Part shown: piece after piece, positions 15,916 through 20,646 of the stretch
Layout of the letters: each line of letters begins with the position of its first letter
How positions within the stretch are numbered: position 1 is the first letter of the stretch
Assembly (NCBI GenBank): GCA_000432775.1
Contig: HF990398.1
Location: 17,150 to 37,795 of the forward strand
DNA length: 20,646 bases
DNA from: Alistipes sp. CAG:831
GTDB lineage: Bacteria; Bacteroidota; Bacteroidia; Bacteroidales; UBA932
Reading direction: 5' to 3'
The notes under the pieces: model-generated
What the model was told of the DNA's origin: nothing
Databases searched by the model: none
The model's input: the letters and a program-made list of their open reading frames with translations, nothing else
Made by a program: the position numbers and the translations under genes

Positions 15916-16932
15916 ATGAAATATACAGCACAGGATTTCAAAAGCAATCAGGAAGTAAGGTGGTGCCCCGGATGCGGTGACCATTCCGTACTTGCCTCTC
16001 TCCAGAGGGCTCTTCCCCAGGTGGCGGAAGAACGTGGATACCCCATGGAGCGTTTCGTGTTCGTATCGGGTATCGGCTGCTCGTCGCGACTGCCCTACTA
16101 TATGAATACCTACGGTTTCCACGGAATACACGGCCGTGCCACTGCCATATCGACCGGCATGAAGGTGGCCAATCCCAATCTGTCAATCTGGCAGGCTACC
16201 GGTGACGGCGACGCCCTGGCCATCGGTGGAAACCACTTTATCCACGCTATCCGCCGCAACATCGACATCAACATAGTGCTTTTCAACAACCGTATCTACG
16301 GACTGACAAAAGGGCAGTATTCCCCGACATCTCCTCTGGGCAAGATCACCAAGACCTCCCCTTACGGAACCGTGGAGCATCCCTTCAATCCGGGAGCCCT
16401 CGTAATGGGCGCACGCGGCACATTCTTTGCACGAAGCATAGATTCGGAACTGAAACTGAATCAGGAGATATTCGTTGCGTCAGCAAGACATGACGGATGC
16501 TCGGTGACCGAGATGCTGGTCAACTGCGTCATCTACAACGACGGCTCGCACCGCGAGATATCCGACAAGGAAGTTAAGGCCGACCGCACGATAGTTCTTC
16601 GTCATGGTGAGAGAATGATTTTCGGCAAGGACCGCAACAAAGGTCTGGTGCTCGTCAACAAGGAACTCAAGGTGGTGACTATTGGCGAGGGCGGAGTCAC
16701 TGAGGACGACATCCTGGTGCATGACGCCCACACTGCCGATATGGGAATGCACAGCATGCTCATCGACATGAAGTGGCCCGAGTATCCCGTGGCCCTCGGA
16801 GTCATCCGTGACGTGCCAGACAAGACTTATGACGACAACGTCCGCGACCAGCTGGAGGATGTAAGGGCACACTCCACTATCCACACCATGGACGAGCTGC
16901 TGCACAGCGGATCGACATGGGAGGTAAAATAA
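15916..16932 (+). CDS. korB: 2-oxoglutarate:ferredoxin oxidoreductase, beta subunit
   Basis: The thiamine-diphosphate and iron-sulfur subunit that pairs with KorA. It has 338 residues. Cluster ligands are C17 and C20 (WCPGCGDH), C55 (GIGCSS) and a fourth that is most likely C204 (EMLVNCVIYND). The thiamine-diphosphate motif runs from GDGD at 96-99 to NN at 124-125 (VLFNNRIYGLTKGQYSPTSP), the normal spacing. The sequence GLTKGQ(Y/A)SPTS is typical of the KorB/2-oxoacid group. The gap from korA is 13 nt, so they form one operon. No separate ferredoxin-like KorD gene is present here, as expected for the two-subunit form. It is cytoplasmic. Downstream of it lies gdhA, which uses the 2-oxoglutarate this enzyme can make. 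Confidence 0.94.
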   Translation: MKYTAQDFKSNQEVRWCPGCGDHSVLASLQRALPQVAEERGYPMERFVFVSGIGCSSRLPYYMNTYGFHGIHGRATAISTGMKVANPNLSIWQATGDGDALAIGGNHFIHAIRRNIDINIVLFNNRIYGLTKGQYSPTSPLGKITKTSPYGTVEHPFNPGALVMGARGTFFARSIDSELKLNQEIFVASARHDGCSVTEMLVNCVIYNDGSHREISDKEVKADRTIVLRHGERMIFGKDRNKGLVLVNKELKVVTIGEGGVTEDDILVHDAHTADMGMHSMLIDMKWPEYPVALGVIRDVPDKTYDDNVRDQLEDVRAHSTIHTMDELLHSGSTWEVK

Positions 16933-16988
16933 GAGATTGAAATTTATTGAACCTTTTTAATAACAAACACAACTAAAACACTTTTAAT

Positions 16989-18332
16989 ATGAAAGTTTCA
17001 GAAATCATGGCCAAACTTGAGGCCAAGTATGGTAATGAGAAAGAGTACCTGCAGGCAGTCCGCGAAGTGCTCGAGTCCATCGAAGAGGTTTACAACCAGC
17101 ATCCCGAGTTCGAGAAGGCTAAGATCGTCGAGAGAATCGTAGAGCCCGACCGTATCTTCACATTCAGGGTTACCTGGGTTGACGACAAGGGTGAGGTTCA
17201 GACCAACCTCGGCTACAGGGTTCAGTTCAATTCCGCTATCGGCCCCTACAAGGGAGGTCTCCGCTTCCACAAGGCAGTTACTCCTTCCATGCTGAAGTTC
17301 CTCGGTTTCGAGCAGACTTTCAAGAACGCTCTGACAACTCTGCCTATGGGCGGTGCAAAGGGTGGTTCTGACTTCGATCCCGTCGGCAAGTCTGACGCTG
17401 AGATCATGAGATTCTGCCAGGCCTTCATGTATGAGCTCTGGAGATGCATCGGCCCCGACACCGATATCCCTGCAGGTGACGTAGGTGTAGGCGGACGTGA
17501 GATCGGCTATCTGTACGGAATGTACAAGAAGCTGGCCCGCGAGTACAACACTGGCGTGCTCACCGGAAAAGGCGGCACATGGGGTGGTTCTATCCTCCGT
17601 CCCGAGGCTACCGGATTCGGCGCTCTGTACTTCACACAGCACCTTCTCCACCATGCCGGCAAGGACATCAAGGACAAGACAGTCGCTCTCTCCGGCTTCG
17701 GTAACGTAGCATGGGGCGCCGCTACAAAGGCTAAGGAGCTCGGCGCAAAGGTTATCGCTATCTCCGGTCCTGACGGAGTCTGCGAGATTCCCGGCGGTAT
17801 CACCGATGAGATGATTGACTACATGCTCGTAATGCGTGCTTCTAACAGGAACAAGGTTCAGGATATGGCTGATAAGTTCCCTGGTGCCGCTAAATTTACA
17901 GCCGGCAAGAAAGCATGGAGCGTTAAGTGCGACATCGCTCTGCCTTGCGCATTCCAGAACGAGCTTAACGGTGACGATGCCAAGGAGCTGATCGCCAACG
18001 GTACATGGTGCTGCTGCGAGGTGTCCAACATGGGTTGCACCCCTGAGGCCATCCACGAGTTCCAGAGCAACGGTATCCTTTTCGCTCCCGGTAAGGCTGT
18101 CAACGCAGGCGGCGTAGCTACCTCAGGTCTCGAGATGACCCAGAATGCTACCCACATCAGCTGGTCAGCCAAGGAAGTGGACGATAAGCTGCACTACATC
18201 ATGCAGAGCATCCACGAGGCTTGCGTTAAGTTCGGTACACAGCCCGACGGTCATGTAGACTATGTCAAGGGTGCCAACATCGCCGGCTTCATGAAGGTGG
18301 CTCAGGCTATGCTCGAGCAGGGTATCATCTAG
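16989..18332 (+). CDS. gdhA: Glutamate dehydrogenase (hexameric, probably NADP-linked)
   Basis: Reversibly aminates 2-oxoglutarate to glutamate, the main ammonium entry point in many gut Bacteroidota. The 447 residues equal the length of E. coli GdhA. Catalytic positions follow the E. coli ones with a constant offset of four: K88 (GPYKGGLRFH), K124 (PMGGAKGGSDFDP) and D164 (IPAGDVGVGGREIGY). The dinucleotide fold has SGFGNVAWG at 235-243. Coenzyme choice is inferred from the overall family, not read from one residue. The 56-bp gap after korB has an A-rich, apparently unstructured leader before the ATG but no clear TAnnTTTG, so it may be read partly from korAB. The gene uses more GCT, GGT and TCT codons than its neighbours, which fits high expression. 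A folded repeat and a terminator follow. Confidence 0.97.
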   Translation: MKVSEIMAKLEAKYGNEKEYLQAVREVLESIEEVYNQHPEFEKAKIVERIVEPDRIFTFRVTWVDDKGEVQTNLGYRVQFNSAIGPYKGGLRFHKAVTPSMLKFLGFEQTFKNALTTLPMGGAKGGSDFDPVGKSDAEIMRFCQAFMYELWRCIGPDTDIPAGDVGVGGREIGYLYGMYKKLAREYNTGVLTGKGGTWGGSILRPEATGFGALYFTQHLLHHAGKDIKDKTVALSGFGNVAWGAATKAKELGAKVIAISGPDGVCEIPGGITDEMIDYMLVMRASNRNKVQDMADKFPGAAKFTAGKKAWSVKCDIALPCAFQNELNGDDAKELIANGTWCCCEVSNMGCTPEAIHEFQSNGILFAPGKAVNAGGVATSGLEMTQNATHISWSAKEVDDKLHYIMQSIHEACVKFGTQPDGHVDYVKGANIAGFMKVAQAMLEQGII

Positions 18333-18336
18333 TTTC

Positions 18337-18455
18337 GGCGCGTCATAACAGGCGAATTGCGGCGTCATCTTCGGTATCACGGTTCAGTCATTTACAGAAG
18401 TAAACTCCTTCGCCGTGAACCTCGATTCCTTGCACTTCACCTATTCTGACGCACC
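18337..18455 (-). repeat. Folded intergenic repeat, long copy (119 bp), in the 3' region of gdhA
   Basis: The arms at 18337-18360 and 18432-18455 are an imperfect 24-position inverted repeat. Read on the minus strand they give 19 Watson-Crick pairs, 3 G-U pairs and 2 G-A mismatches; on the plus strand the same G-U sites would be A-C mismatches. Inside are a 6-bp pair (GGTTCA 18381-18386 / TGAACC 18416-18421) and an innermost hairpin (ATTTAC 18390-18395 / GTAAAC 18400-18405). The minus-strand 5' end GTGCGTCAGAATAGGTGA matches the start of the element at 4456. It resembles REP-type intergenic elements; no transposase-like gene is in the window. Confidence 0.75.
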
Positions 18456-18500
18456 TCAGGAGCGACATCTGTTATAGCAATGTTCTCCTCCTAAAGTTAA

Positions 18501-18533
18501 AGGACCGTATCCGATATGGATGCGGTCTTTTTT
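18501..18533 (+). terminator. Rho-independent terminator
   Basis: The stem GACCGTATCC (18503-18512) pairs with GGATGCGGTC (18518-18527), with one G-U pair and a 5-nt loop, and is followed by six T residues. It is the strongest classical terminator in the window. It would end the gdhA transcript after the folded repeat, giving a 3' region of about 200 nt. A weaker imperfect hairpin (AGGAG... CTCCT, about 18457-18491) lies just before it. Confidence 0.85.
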
Positions 18534-18555
18534 GTATTCGTCAAACATACTGGAA

Positions 18556-18652
18556 AGCGTCATACCGAGTCCTTTCTGAGGCGTTGGCTCCCGAAAAGGG
18601 AGGGGACCCGCCGGAGGTGGGGAGGACCGCAGGAAGGACTCGGTATGACGCT
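18556..18652. repeat. 97-bp T-shaped palindromic element
   Basis: The arms at 18556-18578 and 18630-18652 pair over 23 positions with a single difference (18575/18633), which is a U-G pair on the plus strand. The 51-nt GC-rich interior folds into two further hairpins: CTCCC-GAAAA-GGGAG (18588-18602) and a 6-bp stem with a GGA loop (18607-18621). The fold is therefore a three-way junction. Short frames on both strands read almost the same peptide through it (RHTESFLR... GLGMTL), which reflects the palindrome and not a gene. It lies between the gdhA terminator and the promoter of the next gene. It looks like a dispersed repeat or MITE, but only one copy is visible here. Confidence 0.75.
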
Positions 18653-18703
18653 TGATGTTTATTGTGATTGTGGCATTGATGTGCAGTGTGTTTATTATTT
18701 TTC

Positions 18704-18711
18704 TATATTTG
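18704..18711 (+). promoter_or_regulatory. Candidate -7 element (TATATTTG) for the carbonic-anhydrase-like gene
   Basis: TATATTTG fits TAnnTTTG exactly. The start of transcription would be near 18718, leaving a leader of about 20 nt before the ATG at 18739. This supports that start over the in-frame ATG at 18652. A TTG at 18676-18678 is the nearest upstream candidate, but its 25-nt spacing is longer than usual. Confidence 0.6.
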
Positions 18712-18738
18712 TGTCTCAATTTTCAAAAGATTTTTGGT

Positions 18739-19263
18739 ATGGCTATTATAAGACCGCTTAACGGAATCATGCCTAAGATAGGAAAAGGCTGCTTTATCGC
18801 TGAGAATGCAGCGATTATCGGTGATGTGGAGATAGGGGACGACTGCAGTATCTGGTATGGGGCAGTGCTCAGGGGGGATGTCAATCCCATCAGGCTGGGC
18901 AACAGGGTCAATATCCAGGACGGGGCAGTGCTGCATACTCTCTACAAGCGCTCTGTGGTGGAGATAGGTGACGATGTGTCGGTAGGGCACAATGCCGTGA
19001 TTCACGGAGCTAAGGTCGGCAATGATGTGCTCGTGGGCATGGGTGCCATCCTTCTCGACGGAGTCGAGGTCGCAGACGGCAGCATCATAGCGGCCGGTGC
19101 GGTGGTGCTCAGCAACTCTAAGCTGGAGCCCGGGGTCTATGCCGGTGTCCCTGCCAAGAAGGTCAAGGACGGCACTGAGGCAGTACGGGAATCAGCCCAT
19201 AAGAATGCCCAGGGGTACATGATGTACAAGGAGTGGTTTCTTAACGGAAATGAGAATGAATAA
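18739..19263 (+). CDS. Gamma-carbonic-anhydrase-like hexapeptide-repeat protein (YrdA/PaaY group)
   Basis: A 174-residue left-handed beta-helix protein that probably forms trimers and binds zinc or another divalent metal. ATG 18739 gives the normal N-terminus MAIIRPLNGIMPKIGKGCFIAENA; an upstream in-frame ATG at 18652 would add 29 hydrophobic, non-homologous-looking residues and overlap the promoter. Hexapeptide repeats run from about 20 to 150. The three expected metal-ligand histidines are H66 (AVLHTL), H84 and H89 (VGHNAVIHG), with the same H-x4-H spacing as E. coli YrdA. The typical sequences GRGDVNPIRLGNRVNIQDG-like (here LRGDVNPI) and LVGMGAILLDG are present. Carbonic anhydrase activity is not proven for many members. 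The next gene follows after 19 nt and is probably co-transcribed. Confidence 0.92.
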   Translation: MAIIRPLNGIMPKIGKGCFIAENAAIIGDVEIGDDCSIWYGAVLRGDVNPIRLGNRVNIQDGAVLHTLYKRSVVEIGDDVSVGHNAVIHGAKVGNDVLVGMGAILLDGVEVADGSIIAAGAVVLSNSKLEPGVYAGVPAKKVKDGTEAVRESAHKNAQGYMMYKEWFLNGNENE

Positions 19264-19282
19264 CAAAACAATATTTACCATC

Positions 19283-20401
19283 ATGAAAAAATTACTCTTC
19301 ATCCTTGCAGCCGCTGTTATGGCTGCGTCCTGCGGTAGCGGTAACGGCTACACCATCAAGGGAACCATAACCGGTGACAGCGACAAGCTTGTAAACGGAA
19401 CAGCCTATCTGTTCAACCGCGACCGGGAGAATCCCATCCGTGATACTGCCGATGTGGTCAACGGCAAATTTGTCTTCAAGGGCTCAGTGACGACACCCGA
19501 GTCCTATCTGATTACCATAGACGGAATACCCGGCATGATATCTCTCTTTCTGGAGAATGCCAATGTGACAATCACCACCGACACCACTTTCGCCGAGCCG
19601 GTAATCACCGGAGGTCCTACCCAGACCCTTCTCAACCGCTACGGTGAGCAGGCCAAGGCACTTGGTGACAAATATGATATAAAGAACGTCATTAAGGACA
19701 TGCGCAGGCCCACCTCCACTGAGGCTGAGCGTGACTCCGCCATGGAAATATACGGACAGTACCAGGAAGAGCTGGACGCTGCCCGCGAGGCTCTCACAGC
19801 CGAGGCGCCCGTTTCGGATTTCGCCCTCTATTTCATCATGCAGAACAGAGAGTACTACTACATGACTCCCGATAGCCTCTCCGCTCTGATAGCCGGCTAC
19901 AAGGCTCTGCCTGAGTTTGCAGAGAACAGATTTATTGCAGCCATGGACGAATACCTGCAGAAGGAGCAGAGTCTCGCAGTAGGAAACAAGGCTCCTGACT
20001 TCACGCTCAACGATCCTGACGGCAAGCCTGTCACCCTCTCGGAGTTCTATCCCAAGGGCAAGGTGACCATGATTGACTTCTGGGCAAGCTGGTGCGGTCC
20101 CTGCCGCAACTTCAACCCTACGCTCGTGAAGATTTACAACAAGTATCACAAGCTCGGATTTGAGATCATCGGCGTATCCCTGGACCGTGACCATGACGCA
20201 TGGGTCAAGGGCATTAAGGAGGACAAGCTCACCTGGACACATGTTTCTGACCTCAAGTTCTGGCAGAGCGAGGTGGGTCAGATGTACAATGTCAACTTCA
20301 TTCCCCAGAATACCTTCGTAGACTCAGAGGGCAATATTATCGGCCGCAAGGTGGCTGAGGACGAGATAGAGGCCCTGCTCGACGAGTACCTCAAGAAATA
20401 A
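19283..20401 (+). CDS. Thioredoxin-like lipoprotein with DUF4369-like N-terminal domain (TlpA/AhpC-TSA type)
   Basis: A probable envelope-anchored thiol-disulfide oxidoreductase of 372 residues. The start is ATG 19283 (MKKLLFILAAAVMAASC), giving a lipoprotein signal with the lipidated Cys at C17; a frame opening at 19250 overlaps the previous gene. Residues about 22-130 (YTIKGTITGDSDKLVNGTAYLFNR...) resemble the DUF4369 beta domain common in Bacteroidota. A helical linker (about 140-230) leads to the redox domain from about 233 (GNKAPDFTLNDPDGKPVTLSEF). The active site is WCGPC with C271 and C274, and the cis-proline is P341 (NFIPQNTFVD). Substrates are unknown; thiol handling of exported proteins in the periplasm is the usual inference. 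It lies 19 nt after the carbonic-anhydrase-like gene and 23 nt before murI. Confidence 0.92.
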   Translation: MKKLLFILAAAVMAASCGSGNGYTIKGTITGDSDKLVNGTAYLFNRDRENPIRDTADVVNGKFVFKGSVTTPESYLITIDGIPGMISLFLENANVTITTDTTFAEPVITGGPTQTLLNRYGEQAKALGDKYDIKNVIKDMRRPTSTEAERDSAMEIYGQYQEELDAAREALTAEAPVSDFALYFIMQNREYYYMTPDSLSALIAGYKALPEFAENRFIAAMDEYLQKEQSLAVGNKAPDFTLNDPDGKPVTLSEFYPKGKVTMIDFWASWCGPCRNFNPTLVKIYNKYHKLGFEIIGVSLDRDHDAWVKGIKEDKLTWTHVSDLKFWQSEVGQMYNVNFIPQNTFVDSEGNIIGRKVAEDEIEALLDEYLKK

Positions 20402-20405
20402 TCTT

Positions 20406-20447
20406 CCCGAATCAGCAAGAGCATATGATCGGGGTATATGATTCGGG
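20406..20447 (+). promoter_or_regulatory. Inverted repeat framing the murI start codon
   Basis: CCCGAATCA (20406-20414) and TGATTCGGG (20439-20447) are perfect 9-bp complements. The 24-nt loop holds the ATG at 20425 and the bases just before it. The right arm also encodes part of the conserved DSG motif, so its sequence is partly fixed by the protein. The hairpin may influence translation or be chance. Confidence 0.35.
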
Positions 20448-20646
20448 TATCGGCGGTCTTTCCGTGTGGAAAGAGCTCCGGGCCCTGATGCCTCAGCAGG
20501 ATTACGTGTATGTGGCCGATTCGGCCCATTGTCCCTATGGGGAGAAATCACCCGAACATATCACTGACCGGGCCCGTGCCGTGACGGAATTCCTCATCGG
20601 CCGTGGAGCGGAAGCGGTGGTCGTGGCCTGCAATACGGCTACGGCT
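20425..20646 (+). CDS. murI: Glutamate racemase (3' truncated by window edge)
   Basis: Converts L-glutamate to D-glutamate for peptidoglycan precursors (cytoplasm). The first 74 codons are present, with no stop before the window ends. The N-terminus MIGVYDSGIGGLSVWKEL has the family DSGIGG motif with the catalytic-site Asp D6, followed by YVADSAHCPYGEKSPEHI (27-46) and the first catalytic cysteine, C69, in the ACNTATA motif at the very end. ATG 20425 is the only sensible start. It lies 23 nt after the lipoprotein stop and may share its transcript. A 9-bp inverted repeat (20406-20414 / 20439-20447) places the start codon in a hairpin loop. Confidence 0.95.
   Translation, partial: MIGVYDSGIGGLSVWKELRALMPQQDYVYVADSAHCPYGEKSPEHITDRARAVTEFLIGRGAEAVVVACNTATA

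Noticed and set aside
16998..18056. 352-codon open frame on the minus strand across gdhA
   Set aside because: Fully antisense to an unmistakable 447-residue GdhA; no domain or promoter. It is open because of the codon bias of gdhA.
18652..18738. Upstream ATG giving the carbonic-anhydrase-like protein a hydrophobic N-terminal extension (MMFIVIVALMCSVFIIFLYL)
   Set aside because: The extension overlaps the palindrome arm and the promoter box, and the family starts at MAIIRPLNG. A membrane-anchored form would be unusual.
18456..18761. Two short opposing frames (18456-18719 minus, 18516-18761 plus) with similar peptides (RHTESFLR... GLGMTL)
   Set aside because: The similarity arises because both read through the 97-bp palindrome. 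They cross a terminator and a promoter and have no homologous look.
1..20646. CRISPR arrays, tRNA or rRNA genes, IS elements, phage or defence genes
   Set aside because: I saw no regularly spaced repeats, cloverleaf tRNA sequences, transposases, integrases or defence-type proteins on either strand.

Overview
The window looks like a piece of chromosome from a gut-type member of the Bacteroidota (Bacteroidales). I base this on gene content (a Bacteroidota-style CoaBC with PAMDLDMY, a long SAICAR synthase, a nadK-uppS-bamA-ompH block, a DUF4369-like/thioredoxin lipoprotein), on promoters of the TAnnTTTG type, and on the near absence of Shine-Dalgarno sequences. GC content is around the mid-50s percent by eye, and ATA isoleucine codons are common. 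I cannot name the genus; a Rikenellaceae-like or related high-GC lineage is a guess. Almost everything is core housekeeping. I see no phage, IS element, CRISPR array, tRNA, rRNA or defence island.

Layout: (1) 1-4440, plus strand: 3' part of coaBC, recN (overlapping coaBC by 7 bp) and a large Xaa-Pro aminopeptidase. The group ends at a 21-bp palindrome that can also stop transcription coming from the other side. (2) 9031-4534, minus strand: an operon-like chain of a membrane-anchored OmpH/Skp-like protein, a GT4-type glycosyltransferase, purC and a LysM plus type-I-periplasmic-binding-protein fusion. (3) 9154-13908, plus strand, divergent from (2): nadK, uppS and bamA, each joined by a 4-bp ATGA overlap, then a second ompH with its own promoter and a terminator. 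(4) 14061-18332: korA, korB and gdhA, which make and use 2-oxoglutarate. (5) 18333-18738: a 406-bp gene-free stretch with a folded repeat, a terminator, a second folded palindrome and a promoter. (6) 18739-20646: a gamma-carbonic-anhydrase-like hexapeptide protein, a thioredoxin-like lipoprotein and the 5' end of murI.

How the genes fit together: regions 2, 3 and 6 are rich in envelope functions. UppS makes the C55 lipid carrier, BamA inserts outer-membrane proteins, the two OmpH proteins probably chaperone them, MurI supplies D-glutamate, and the LysM protein probably binds peptidoglycan. Region 4 is a central carbon/nitrogen node: KorAB interconverts 2-oxoglutarate and succinyl-CoA with ferredoxin, and GdhA aminates 2-oxoglutarate to glutamate. 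MurI downstream uses glutamate, although it is separated by two other genes.

The most interesting non-coding signal is a pair of intergenic repeats (4456-4535 and 18337-18455). They share termini, have different interiors, lie on opposite strands, and have arm differences that become G-U pairs when both are read in the same sense. This suggests selection on a folded strand. A separate 97-bp T-shaped palindrome (18556-18652) lies beside the second copy. None of this amounts to a demonstrated new system.
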